Both the position numbers and the translations under genes were made by a program. The notes beneath the pieces were generated by a model. The model did no database searches, was not told the DNA's origin, and was given only the letters and a program-made list of their open reading frames with translations. Shown piece by piece: positions 44,863-56,010 of a stretch of 64,000 bases of DNA; position 1 is the stretch's first letter, and each line of letters begins with the position of its first letter. The stretch is from Onthophagus taurus (Eukaryota > Arthropoda > Insecta > Coleoptera > Scarabaeidae): NCBI RefSeq assembly GCF_036711975.1, contig NW_027248945.1, forward strand, positions 1-64,000, given 5' to 3'.

Positions 44863-44933
44863 GTTTACGGTATCATAACTTTCTTAGGGAAAGGTTACCG
44901 AATAAAGACCTCTGACATTTTCCGATATACAAG

Positions 44934-45152
44934 TGTTAGGTTTTTAAAATATAAAAGTCATTCACGTTTAATTTGAAACATTTAATCAACTGTCAATAAT
45001 ACTGTTAAATACAAAACGGTAAAAACATCGTTGCGTCGCGTGGCACGACTTAACACGTCTATCTTTACAACCCAACTGCTCAAGTTGCCCCGGTCGGTTC
45101 GACTTATTGGGGTAATATATGTAGATGGTTCTGGATGTCGAAACCGCTAACA
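44934..45152 (-). repeat. 3' LTR of Mdg3-like element
   Basis: 219 bp. The integrase tail overlaps its inner edge. Confidence 0.9.
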
Positions 45153-46039
45153 TTCGGCTTCGCTACCCTCGGAATCGTCCGCGATTCCTTGTGGGTCGAA
45201 AGGGACACACCATAGCTTCATGCGATCGGCTGCAAACACAGAAGAGAAGCTGCGCTGGGTTCGCTCTGCTCCTGGAATATCGCCCAGTAGGTAACGATCG
45301 TTTCCAAGGTTCTTGACCACTAGGTATGGGCCTTTGTATGCTTGCAGCAACTTCCGTGGTTCTCCTGTAGCGGACGTTTCTTTTCTCACGAGCACTAAAT
45401 CTCCAGGGTTATATGGTCGCGGGGGTCGATGACGAACGTCGAAATACCTCTTCTGTTCGGCCTGTACCTGTCTGTATCTTCTGGAGGGCGTCTATTCGGT
45501 TCTGTTGAATATCAACAACCTCTTCGTCTTCGGGTGCTAGGGCCAGAAGTAGTTTGTTCTGCAACGCGTTTCGTGGATGATAACTGAATAGTAGTTCGTG
45601 CGCTGACTTTCCAGTGGTTTTGTTGAACATCGTGTTCAGGGCATATTGAATGTTACGCAGGTGAATATCCCAATCTTTACGCTCTATTTGCCCGTTCGCT
45701 CTTGGCGTTGCTGTGGCGTTTTTGATATGGGTAATGTCGTTCTCTTCGCAGTATTCTTTAAAGCACTTGGCTGTGAATGCCGTTCCTCGGTCGGTGATTA
45801 ATTCTTTTCGGAGGTCAGAAATTACCGGTAATATCTTCTAACGCTTGTATTACATTCTTTGTTTTCGTGTCTCTTAGAGGCTTTAGGTAAATATACTTTG
45901 TGAAATTGTCTACATACACCAAAACGTGCATGTTTTCTCGGTCAATGTTGTGCAGTGTCGCTTCTTGTTTTCCACCTTTCAATTTGTGGTAGGCACATTC
46001 CACACACGCGCTCAGGTACCCTTTTACAACCTTCGTCAT
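45147..46039 (-). pseudogene. Mdg3-like integrase, broken
   Basis: Pieces: finger end (LSACVECAYHK), VYVDNFTKYIYLKPL, then after a frame change at 45815 LITDRGTAFTAKCFKEYC and TPRANGQIERKD with the catalytic Asp and Glu, SAHELLFSYHPRN, and the C-terminal module YKGPYLVVKNLGNDRYLL near 45320. The first catalytic Asp region (D in a VDxxGP context) appears deleted. Confidence 0.8.
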
Positions 46040-46083
46040 CTTCGGGAACCAGTAGTGCTATCTTAACTCACGCATCACCTTCT

Positions 46084-47482
46084 CTAAACCGTAGTGTCCC
46101 ATATCGTCGTGGCAGCTTTTAAGCGTCCGATTCTTGGAGTTATGTCTTTCTTTTTAATTATGGTTTTAAGGGAATTACAATCCGTTATCACTCGAAATCT
46201 TCTTCCAAGCACGTACATGCGGAATCGTTCTATGGCTTCAACCACCGCTAGAGCTTCTAACTCATACCTATGATAATTTTGTTCTGCGGTAGAGGTCCGA
46301 CGACTGTAATACGATACGACTGTCAATGGTTCTGCGTTGTTGCGTTGGAAAAGTATTGCTCCCAATCCGATTTTACAGGCATCCGTGTGGACTTCGAGCT
46401 CAGCGTTCGGGTCGTATAAGGCAAGTACTGGTTGTTTCGACAATTCTAGCTTGATTTCTGTGAAGGCTTTATCTTGCGAATCGGACCACTCCCATGCTGC
46501 TGTCTTCTGCGTCAATCGGGTCAAGGGTTCTGTGATTAGTGAATAATGTTGGATGAATCATCGAAAGAAACCGGCCAATCCCAGAAACTGTCTGACTTCT
46601 CGGACTGATGTCGACGGATGTGGGTCGTTGGAAATTCTTCACGGCATCTATTTTCGTGTTTCCTGGTTTTACTCCAGCTGCGTTGATTTCGAATCCTAAG
46701 TACTCCACTGATTCCATTAAAAACTGGCATTTTCTTAAGTTGAGGGTTAGACCTTCTTCTCGCAGTACGCATAACACTTTCTTCAGCTTGCTTAATCCTT
46801 CTTGTACGGTTTTGCTTGGGATCATAATATCATCCATGTACACGGCGACCACGTCGGTTCCAATTCTTTTAGCCATCATACCCATAAGTCTGGTGAATAC
46901 ACTAGGTGCGTTGACAAGACCAAATGGCATACGCTTGAACTCGTACTGTCCTTCGGTAGCCACAAATGCTGTGTAACGTATGCTCTCTGGGGTGATGGGA
47001 ACCTGGTTATATCCACATCGACAGTGTAATGTCGTAAAATACTTATTTCCGGATAATTTGTCTAACTGTTCGTCAATACTTGCAACCGGCGTATATTCCT
47101 TTTGGGTCACTGAATTTAACTTGCGGTAATCTATGCACATTCGTTCGCCACCTGTCACTAAAATCACTGGACTCGCGTATTCAGAATTTGATTCCCGAAC
47201 TATTCGCGCGCGTAGTAATTCATCTACGGTTTTCTTCACTATCTCACGTTGAGAATACGGCAGTCTATACGGTCGGCACATCACTGGTTCATTAGTTGTG
47301 AGTTTGATGTTCATCGCGGTTAAGTTAGTTAGTCCAATTTCATCGAAACTACTCGCGAAACTCTTTTTATTTTTAAGCAATAGTGTTTTCAGTTCAGCTT
47401 TTTCGTCACTTTTAAGACTCGCGTTAAGGCACATTTCGTCTTCAGATATTGTTTCCGTGATTTGGTCATCCTCCTCTTCCAT
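46084..47482 (-). pseudogene. Mdg3-like reverse transcriptase and RNase H
   Basis: The RT frame 47482-46469 has CRPYRLPYSQREIVKK, SPVILV, CIDYRKLNSVT, MPFGLVNAPSVF and VYMDDIMIP. Motif A reads TTLHCRCGYNQVP, where TTLDLxSGYxQ is expected, so the first catalytic Asp is replaced by His. The frame breaks at about 46560. RNase H (46524-46084) has LEVHTDACKIGLGAILFQ, RYELEALAVVEAI and DCNSLKTI. Confidence 0.85.
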
Positions 47483-47837
47483 ATCATTTCGTTCTTCCTT
47501 TTGCTCGATCTCTACTCGTTCTTCATCTTCATGTAAATCAGGTGTAGTATTTTTTCGTTCAATTCTGGCAACTCTTTCTATGGTTAAGGTATTTTCTTCA
47601 TTAGGGTGTGTTTACGTTGGAGCTGCGATAAGCGATAATAGCGACAATACTACCAAAACAACGAAATTGTTGTCATAGTTTTATATGCACGCTAAGTCAC
47701 CTTTATTCCGGGTTGATCAAGTGCACTTCTTCCAATGATCATCACGTCTTCCTGGGCTTTGTCTGGCACAATAAAGATTTCCACTTCAATACAATGTGCG
47801 TATCCACTTCTAGGACTGATATTCGACGGCCTAGTGT

Positions 47838-49013
47838 CTAACATTTCCCTTCTCCAAATCCTTTTAAACCAAGTCTGTGGGGTATGTACGGAATTTTTAG
47901 CTCATCTGAGCATGATTTTCTTACGGTTACAATATCGCTTCCTAAGTCGTTAAAAGCTACGACCTCCACGCTATCAATTTTCACATATTTATGATATTCG
48001 TCCTTCAGTGGCTGTAAAACACCCATTTTGTTTACATTTTGAGGGATAGCGTGATCTCCTTTTGTTCTATTCGATGGACAATTCTTAGCTATATGTCCTG
48101 TACGTACACAGGTGAAACATCTTGGTCTACGTTGTGGTTTAGGACAATTTTTAGAAATATGGCCAGTTTCCTGACAATTGTAACATTTATCGGCCGTACG
48201 ATCTTTCGGAATCGCGGATGTTTGATCAGATCTTATATTCGTGGTAGCTGGATGTACAGTTTTGCTAGATAAATAGCGCGTCGTGCTCTCATATCTTTTA
48301 ATTCGCTCTAATAGATCAGTATCGACATCATATATCGCGTTTATAGCTAACATTCTTCCTAAATCGCGATCTTGTATACCGGCTATTATATACTTAATTA
48401 AGCTTTGTTCGCTTATCGAACCCTTTAAAGCAATAGATTTCATGCCGTACACGTAATTCTCGTATGTTTCGTCCGAGCGCTTCTTACGACGTGTGAGTTC
48501 AAAATGAATATCAGAATCATCGATTAAAATAGGAAAACCTTTCAATAATTCTCGTTTAAATTTTTCCCAGATCTTTACATCATGTTCAATGTCGTCAAAC
48601 CATAGTTTAGCACCCCCATTTAACTTCGAAATAGCTTTATAAAGTAGCGTACGATCATCCCATTTGAACAAAATAGCTAAATTTTCTACCTTTTTTATCC
48701 ATTGTGGCGCCGTCAATCCTATAGATTTTCCTGGGTTAAACTCTGGCAAAACACGTTGTGACACATCGTAACACTGCGCGTTGTTCAAATTCAAACCGCT
48801 GTTCAACCGCTCTCTCTCTAAAAGTTCTCTTTCGCGACGAAGTAGCTCCCTCTCTTGCTCTAGTAGTCGTCTTTCCCATGCTAAATAGCTTCTATCTGGT
48901 CCCGTTGCGTCTAAAACTTCAAATTGTGTCGAAGAAGCACCTGGTAATTCTTCACCGTCGTTAATTTTTTTGTTTTGCTTCGTTGCGTCTACCGAACTTT
49001 GTTTATCAGTCAT
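47838..49013 (-). CDS. Mdg3-like Gag with two CCHC knuckles and start of protease
   Basis: Open frame of 391 residues from ATG 49013. A charged coiled coil (ERRLLEQERELLRRERELLE, about residues 47-66), capsid-like region to about 240, CCHC knuckles CYNCQETGHISKNC and CFTCVRTGHIAKNC (about 282-318), then a protease start with NDLGSDIVTV. It ends at TAG in the protease; the protease continues in another frame at 47700-47836 (FIVPDKAQEDVMIIGRS). The ATG lies only 28 bases inside the 5' LTR. This is the best-preserved gene of this element. Confidence 0.85.
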   Translation of the reverse strand: MTDKQSSVDATKQNKKINDGEELPGASSTQFEVLDATGPDRSYLAWERRLLEQERELLRRERELLERERLNSGLNLNNAQCYDVSQRVLPEFNPGKSIGLTAPQWIKKVENLAILFKWDDRTLLYKAISKLNGGAKLWFDDIEHDVKIWEKFKRELLKGFPILIDDSDIHFELTRRKKRSDETYENYVYGMKSIALKGSISEQSLIKYIIAGIQDRDLGRMLAINAIYDVDTDLLERIKRYESTTRYLSSKTVHPATTNIRSDQTSAIPKDRTADKCYNCQETGHISKNCPKPQRRPRCFTCVRTGHIAKNCPSNRTKGDHAIPQNVNKMGVLQPLKDEYHKYVKIDSVEVVAFNDLGSDIVTVRKSCSDELKIPYIPHRLGLKGFGEGKC

Positions 49014-49041
49014 CTCCCATATACGTTCTCGATTTTTGCAC

Positions 49042-49256
49042 TGTTAGGTTTTTAAGATATAAAAGTCATTCACGTTTAATTTGAAACATTTAATCAATTG
49101 TCAATAATACTGTTAACTACAAAACGGTAAAAACATCGTTGCGTCGTGTGGCACGACTTAACACGTCTATCTTACCCAACTGCTCAAGTTGCCCCGGTCG
49201 GTTCGACTTATTGGGGTAATATATGTAGATGGCTCTGGATGTCGAAACCGCTAACA
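49042..49256 (-). repeat. 5' LTR of Mdg3-like element
   Basis: 215 bp. The sequence following it on the minus strand is GTGCAAAAATCGAG, which does not start with TGG as tRNA-primed elements usually do. Confidence 0.9.
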
Positions 49257-50690
49257 CATGTGTATAGAGATACATAAACACTTTATTAAAAATGATGTAA
49301 TTGATAAAGAAAGTTACTAAGTAATGAAAAATTAATCTAAAGAAATTTAGTCATCGGTTCAAATAAAGAAACTGATTATCTAAATTGGATCACTTGCTTT
49401 TTTAACAGATATCAAACACTAAATGTTTCCTGGGCCTTAGTGAAATAAGTTTATAGATGGCCAAAAAATGCTACTTCTAAAGATTGCAAACGGTGTGTAG
49501 TAAACGCCTGGCAATTAAAGTAATATGACTCATATAATATGGAATAAGTTAGATGGAGTTTTTTTGATCGCAAAAATTGACAAATATGATAAGGTTATTG
49601 GGTGTAGCGATCGGTTTCTTGGTGGACCGTTGAAATGTTCCGCAATCGTGCCGCTTATCAACTAACCTGTACGTTTCTTCCTTTTTATGTAAGCCATTGC
49701 TAGTTTGAGTGTTAATTTTGATACATTTGTTCACAGTTTTTTCCCTGTAGAAGAAACAATTAGTTTCGAAATATAGCAAAGAAAAAAAAAAAAAAAATTA
49801 AGTTCTCTTTTTTTCGTATACCGATCGCTATTAATAAGGATGAAGTATTTTATGATATACTGCGATTTTATTTAATTGTATCTACCTATATTGTTATATA
49901 CAACGGCTGGTCCGTTACTAATGGGATACAGAGGAACAGTGAATTCCTTACATTAAATTATTACGATTTAACCCAATTTATGTTAGTCCAATTGTTAATA
50001 ATAACGAAAATACAGATGATTAAAGTTAATATTTTATTTTCGCTTTTCTCTAATATTTTTTTCTCTTTTTTCTCTCGTTTTCTCTTGCAATATGACCATG
50101 AAAATTGGTACTGTAATAAAATCCCTGTTTCCGAAGAAACAGAAAAAAGATTAATTAAATTTAAGAAATTTACTATATTGGATTAGACTATAAGTAGTTA
50201 GTTTTGTTATGATTTTCATTTAGTTTTAAGAAAAATTAAGACGATGTGCAAGAAAAAGGTAATTCATTGAAGTCTATGACCTTCAAATTTTGACTTTGAC
50301 ATTTACATTTTGACAGGTATTGATTTTGGCAACTTTTCAGACGATTTTCGATTCTAAAACCATGCGAGATCGATAGATCGTGTCGATTTAGCCCTTAGGC
50401 CGCAATTTCATCCATTTCTGAATCATTTTATATATTAAATTCCATTTTTTTTTCTTTCCAAACTTTAACATCAAATTACAAATTTCTCGAAGGAATTTGA
50501 CACCCGAAAGCGCGATTATCTAAAAGAACGAAAAATTAGCTACAAAATTACAAAATCTTAATCAAATTTAAAGTTTATTAATAATTTCAAATATTTTCAA
50601 AGTTGAAAGTTATTTTCTTTAAAAAATTCAATCATTTTGGCTAACCTGTGTAATTTATAATTCCCGCCATTTTATCAACCAATCAGAGAG
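49257..50690. other. no gene; short repeat and poly(A) run
   Basis: No coding sequence recognised. About 60 bp at 49553-49612 (GTTTTTTTGATCGCAAAAA to TGTAGCGATC) resembles 55535-55594, suggesting a shared small repeat. A run of A's lies at 49779-49796. Confidence 0.4.
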
Positions 50691-51120
50691 CCCAGATTCA
50701 AACTGAGGCGATCATATTCGGATATCCAAGAAGCCTTTGTCCAAAAAGGGTATATAAGGCCGCGCAAATTTGACACCGAGATATAGTTCAATTTTGGTTA
50801 GAGCGAAGCGTTGTCGAATCTACGTCAATTTAACCTAAAAATTTCTAACCTAAATTTGAACTTAGAATTTTTTTTTGACAACTCAATTTACTTTTATCTA
50901 GTAAAAGTAAACAAGTGTTTCTAAATTATCTTCGAAGAAATCGAAACCATACCTGAGATCGAGTCCAATGTTCCATCCTGTTCCCGAAGGACCCGAGAAC
51001 TAAATTTCCCGAGAATCCTAAACTTCTAACACCGAATAACATCCATCCCGCAAGACCAAGGTCAACCAACCATTTTTAACTGACATGTCACACCTCCGGA
51101 AACAAGTTAAGTGAACATAA
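50690..51120 (+). promoter_or_regulatory. TATA-box-bearing LTR-like sequence
   Basis: GGGTATATAAGGCCGCG at 50748-50764 is a strong TATA context, followed about 30-40 bases on by a plausible start region. The surrounding block is less AT-rich and ends near CATGTCACACCTCCGG. This resembles a solo LTR or 5' LTR, but no partner copy or protein was found. Confidence 0.35.
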
Positions 51121-51435
51121 TTTCCTTTTATCGAACTCTTTAATTTTTATAACCCTCGCGATTAAAATAAAAAAAAAATTAATCTTATAAGACCCTTATA
51201 AATTAACGCGTATAAGCTTTGTCAATTTCAACACTCTTATAAAGGAGTTACCTCTTTCTTGCACAGATTTCTTTATGCTCTATTTTATATTTAGTTCGTA
51301 AATTTAAAAATTTAGTTATAGATGCCTCCATGAACTTGCGTTTTATTCTTTTTCTTTTGTCCCTGAGATTCATGTTCTTTAATTTAAAAAAAAAATGTAT
51401 TTATGTTCGTTGTTATCCAATTAAATAATTAAGCG

Positions 51436-51468
51436 AGAGTAAGCATGTGTGAGTAACATGCTTACTCT
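51436..51468. repeat. 12-bp-arm perfect hairpin AGAGTAAGCATG
   Basis: AGAGTAAGCATG and CATGCTTACTCT flank nine bases. Confidence 0.6.
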
Positions 51469-51621
51469 TATAATTTACCGGTCACAAGTTGTTTTTCATT
51501 TTTCAATTTTTCATTGGTTTGTTGATTGGTTTAACAACATACTTGTGTGAATAATTGATCGTTTACAGCTGGTGTTATAATGATACCAACATTCTTAATC
51601 TGTTTTTAAAACACCATGCCC

Positions 51622-51672
51622 GACGAACTCCTGATGATGATATTGTAAAATATCGAAACCGGTTGAGCGAAT
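51622..51672 (+). ncRNA. hammerhead ribozyme (PLE type)
   Basis: Core CTGATGA at 51631-51637, an extra T, perfect 6-bp stem II GATATT/AATATC with loop GTAA, then GAAACCGGTT and GAG, which pairs with CTC just before the core (only about 3 bp of stem I seen). Same core and GAAACCGGTT as the hammerhead at 18790. It lies on the strand opposite the neighbouring PLE fragment, so it probably belongs to another insertion. Confidence 0.6.
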
Positions 51673-51859
51673 AAATTTATATCACCGTAAAGTACGATTT
51701 CATTAATTTCTACCATTTACAATTTGGGTGATAAAACCGAAGAAAATTTCCTTATATGAATTAAATAATTGTTATATGTTTTCTGTGTGATTTATTTGTA
51801 AAAAATTTGGTTTATATAATTAATTTAAATCGAACATAATAAAATAATACAGTACATTA

Positions 51860-52488
51860 CCATCTTTTAAGACAATAAATAATAATTTGGTATTAGTTTT
51901 GAGAAGTAATTCAAGTAGCGTCCCGAGTACGTTGGTTTGACAAACCAGTCAAATTGAATGATGTTATTTTCATTTCTTATCATTTTCGTGTCTAAGAAAG
52001 AAATACAGTTTTCTTTTTCGATCTCAATTGTGAACTGAATGCTCGGATGAAAACTGTTAAACAAATTCTACGTTGAATCTATATCATCTTTATGTATTCC
52101 AATGATCAAATCATCAACATACTTTTTGATAAAACTCCGAAAATTTGCGAAAATCCGAGTTGTTATTAACCAAAATCTCATCCAACGCGAAATCCGTCAC
52201 CATCAGAGCCAGAACCGGCGATATTTTCGAGCCCATAGGTGTGCTCTCTATTTGATGGTAAATTACATTATCAAAGGTGAAAATTGAAATATCAAAGATA
52301 AATTTCAAGCCAAGCAAAAAGGTGTCTTTGTCCCATGAACAATGATCAACCAAATCCAACGGAATGACAGTAATAAAATTCTCTGAAGAAGATTGTAATC
52401 AATAATCGAAATATTAGCTATTTTAAAAAAATTGTTTTATTTTTAATTCTGCTGACCGAAAATCCGATTAATTAATTTTTTCTATTAG
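51860..52488 (-). pseudogene. Penelope-like element, copy 2 (RT fragment)
   Basis: Frames 52359-52114 (FDNVIYHQIE, STPMGSKISPVLALMV) and 52064-51867 (FHPSIQFTIEIEKENCISFL, VKPTYSGRYLNYFS) match copy 1 in sequence and order, with small indels. The YVDD box is damaged. The region 52395-52488 also matches copy 1 (41696-41790), and both copies end at the same word CTATTAG. Confidence 0.8.
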
Positions 52489-52544
52489 TTTTCATAGTCA
52501 AAGACTTATAGTCTTCTTAGAAAAGACATATAAGTTTCTATCTT

Positions 52545-53960
52545 ATTGTTAGCCACAATGGTGTACGAGCAGAACAACTGCAGTTAATACTAGAAACCAC
52601 TCTTTAGAAGTTGAAGATACTTTGTCTAAAACCTATCGGCATTGTGTGCGATCAATACACGACCAACCAAAAACTATTTACAAGCTTGGGTGTCACTGTA
52701 AATAAGCCGTACTTTACAATTGAAGATTCTAAATATATTGCCTTGTATGATTTTCCCCATTTATTGAAAAGTGTTCGAAATAACTTAATGAATAGTGACT
52801 GTTTATAAAAAAGACCGCATATGCTTCAAAGATATTATTCACACTTATAGGCGGCTAGACAAAAGCAGCTTAACGGGAAAAGCACTGCCACGCAAAACTG
52901 GCGTTTATCTTTGTCCTAATTCCTTTCAAAAGATGAATGTAAGGTTAGCGGCACAGTTATTCAGCCACTATGTTTCAGCTACGATAAGGACGGCAAAGGA
53001 TCAATTAAAATCAAACACAGGCGAAGCCACTGCTTCATTTATTTATTTTCATTTGATGCATTAAATAGCAGAAAATTATATGGAAAAGCATTATATAGGA
53101 GATCTCTTTCTAGAGATAATTTACATAGCCAAGCCTTAGAAAAAGCATATGAAATTTTCAAGGATCTATGAAAGGCGGTTTGGCTCTCTGGTGTGAAAAG
53201 AAGATATTCTCATGCCAGACCACCACGCTTTGATGGTTTCCTTTTAACCATAAATGCCGAAAAAATGATTTTTGAAATATAATGTAAAAAAGGTTACCCC
53301 TTTCTGTTGACAGCAAGACTAAACCAAGACATCTTAGAAAACCAATTTTCAATATATAGACAAGAAAAAATCCAATAGTGCGATCTTTTTAAGTTGCTTT
53401 TAAATCAAATTCCATTATGAATTTAATGAAACCACCGAAAACATCGAACTGTGAAGATGATGGCGCATATGATCAAAACGTGCTTAGTTTTAATGAATTT
53501 TTAATAGAAGAAAATGAAAACAACAGTTCTGATAGGGCAACATCATCTTCAGACAGTACCGATACTGAGGAGGCTGACACTGTTTATGGTGGTATCAGTT
53601 TGGAAGTAACCTATATGGCAGGATACCTAAGCAAAAAATGTATAAACAGTTTAAATGTGGTGAATGTGTTGATAAACATATAAGTGAAAATGAACTATGT
53701 GATCCTAATGTTATTTAAATATTTTATAAAAACTATAATTTTCAAAATCCTGTAGCACTAAACAAGCCAACTATTCTTTTAGCAAAGGCAACTAAAATAG
53801 CCATGCTGGCTTTTGCTAAAATAAAGTTATAAAACAATTGCCACAATGGAAGAAAAAGTGCGAAAAACATACATATTACTTGTTGCATTTACTGGTACGG
53901 ACATTAATACATATGAGAAATGTATAATATCTTCTGAAATAAAACAAAGATTTATTTTGT
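52545..53960 (+). pseudogene. P-element / THAP9-type transposase, C-terminal part
   Basis: Decayed plus-strand frames: KPIGIVCDQYTTNQKLF, SLGVTVNKPYF, YALYDFPHLLKSVRNNL-like block (52720-52800), then CPNSFQKMNVRLAAQLFSHY (52915-52975), LTARLNQDILENQFS (53305-53350) and YMAGYLSKKC (53610-53640). These are the conserved blocks of P-element transposases and vertebrate THAP9. The THAP finger is absent; the sequence upstream is the PLE fragment. Several stops and frameshifts. Confidence 0.8.
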
Positions 53961-54749
53961 TAATAGTTAAAATACTGTGTTAACAACAATAAAAAATAAT
54001 AATAACCGTCGATACAAAAAATAAAAGAGTTCTGATGCTCAATAGCCACGTCACAATCTTTGTTGTACAACTGCCCAATACGGCCGTTAAGTAATTTTTT
54101 TATTGGCTTATTCTATTTTTAATTAAAATTGATTAGCCCCATATTTTATTTATTTTTGATTCTGAGGATTAGTTGTCCCAAAAACAATTTAGGTTTCAAA
54201 AAACGTTCACGTGGAATCCATAAAAATTGGGAGAACGAGACAGTACTACTAATGTTATATGCTAGAAATAGACAGGAAAGAACATATCTAGCAGCTTATA
54301 CTCAAGAACGAACGAAAATGCAATATTTTAAAATAAAAATTTAAATACTTCTTTTAATTTGAGATAAATTAATGATCAAAAAAAAATCTAGAGATAAATT
54401 ATTTCACCTATGTATTTTGGATAAAAATCTATCTTTGCTGCTAATAAAATTACAGTCTGCTCAAATAAATTTAAAATATTTTAAGCGGCTATTATTGTTT
54501 TTTTTTTCGAGTTAAGTTCTTGAATAACACCAATTTGAAAATATTAAATTAAAAAGAAGCTACATTCATTATTAAATAAGTTCAAAATTAAGCCTCACCA
54601 GGTTAAGAGAAAAAATCGTACACACCAGTGAGCTGGTCGCTCGGTTTATTAACCAACCGGCAGGGGTAGTAGTCTCGGTCCACGGTATCATAAATTTAAC
54701 TGTCATTTAATTTGTCATAATTTTTGTCGTAAATAATGAATAAATCGCA
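53961..54749. other. no gene; block shared with 31380-31490
   Basis: 54085-54195 matches 31380-31490 in opposite orientation (GGCCGTTAAGTA, TTTTTGATTCTGAGG). Otherwise AT-rich, with nothing recognised. Confidence 0.4.
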
Positions 54750-55292
54750 AATTTTTTGGTGTGAATTTAACTACAACCGATGGGACACGCGGTACTTATT
54801 ATATTACAATACCAATACAAGACAATTTTTCTATATTCACAAAGTAAGAAATTTAAAAAATCGTATCTTAAGAACCGATTAAGATATTGCAATGAGACAA
54901 AATGGATTTTAAAGCAAATTTAATCTAGTTTTCGTGTGCCTGAAATTATTTCATAATTTCTATAAATCTCCTTGTTGCATTTGTTTGATTTCAACTCTGC
55001 TTATTTCAACGTTTATTCAAAACTAAAGAGTTGTAGTAATTTTATAATTAAAACTATTTTAAAAATTAAAATACAAAGACAGACGTGTTGTCTGGTTGAT
55101 TGCTTATAATCGAATAATATTTACATCGAAATCAACAAAAATGGTAACATAGGTAATTTATGATAATAAGGTAATTTGATAAAAGTTATAATTTCTATGT
55201 GAAGGTAGGCTCTGTACTCTACAGTTACTCCCCCTTTCACAAGAAAACCAAACGTAAAAAGCAATATTAAAAGTACGAAAATAAAAGATAAG

Positions 55293-55970
55293 TTAGCAAG
55301 AAAAATTAAAGCGAACTTTGAATTGTGTTTTGGTAGACAATGCGTCGTTACTATGGCAGTTATTTGACTTGTCATTAAGTAAAAATGCGGGTTTTAAACG
55401 ATTTATATTTATAGGTAAGTCCTTATTATTTTTTGAAATTAAGAATGTCGTTCGTAGCCTTTTAAGAATTTTAAAAGGGCCTTCGTAACGAGGAGTAAGT
55501 GAAGATTGCATGCCTTCATTTTGATAAACGCTAGGCGGAGTTTTTGATCGCAAAAACTGCTGACAATACGGTAGGATTAGTGGGTGCGGCGATCAGACAC
55601 AAAAAGTAACTAACTTATTATTTGCAATATTTCGAGTGAACCGGTCAATTGCAGTGAGGTCTAAAGGCTATACGTACTTAGTATAGCCTTTAGAAGGTGT
55701 AAGAGGGCCAACTAAGTCGATATAAACGTGATCAAATCTGCCACTTGGTATAGGGATTTTTTGGATAAGTGATTTTGTATATTTGTTCACTTTGGCTCGT
55801 TGGCATGGTAAACATGTCTTTGTCCACCACTGAATATCTTTTGACATATGTGGCCAATAGAAACGGGATTTAAGGTTATGAACAGTTGCACGTATTCCGG
55901 AATGTGAAATATTGTGAAATTTCTGGTAAATGATTTTTCTAAATTTATCTGGCACGTAAATTTTTGGCAA
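55293..55970 (-). pseudogene. CsRn1-like integrase with the core deleted
   Basis: The N-terminal frame 55970-55668 has FHNISHSGIRATVHNLKSRF, CLPCQRAKV and YIDLVGPLTPSKG (first Asp). The second Asp and the Glu are missing: at 55560-55665 there is unrelated sequence. The C-terminal frame 55553-55293 resumes with LTPRYEGPFKILKRL. The block at 55535-55594 resembles 49553-49612. Confidence 0.8.
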
Positions 55971-56010
55971 TGGTGAAGATATTTCGCACCAAAGTTTAAA
56001 ATCTGATTCT

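Larger units (their letters stand above)
44934..49256 (-). mobile_element. Mdg3-like Gypsy LTR retrotransposon
   Basis: LTRs of 219 and 215 bp (44934-45152 and 49042-49256) start TGTTAGG and end CGCTAACA, with several substitutions and a 4-bp indel. No matching target duplication is seen (ACAAG left, CATGT right). Gag, RT, RNase H and integrase are on the minus strand, with frame breaks. Clade from the Gag style (QWIKKVENLAILFKWDDRT); a phylogeny would be needed. Confidence 0.85.

Noticed and set aside
52381-52420. Another hammerhead at the edge of Penelope copy 2 (CTGAAGA, GATT/AATC, GAAA)
   Set aside because: Stem I and stem III do not pair and it is antisense to the element. I mention it in a finding but do not annotate it as a ribozyme.
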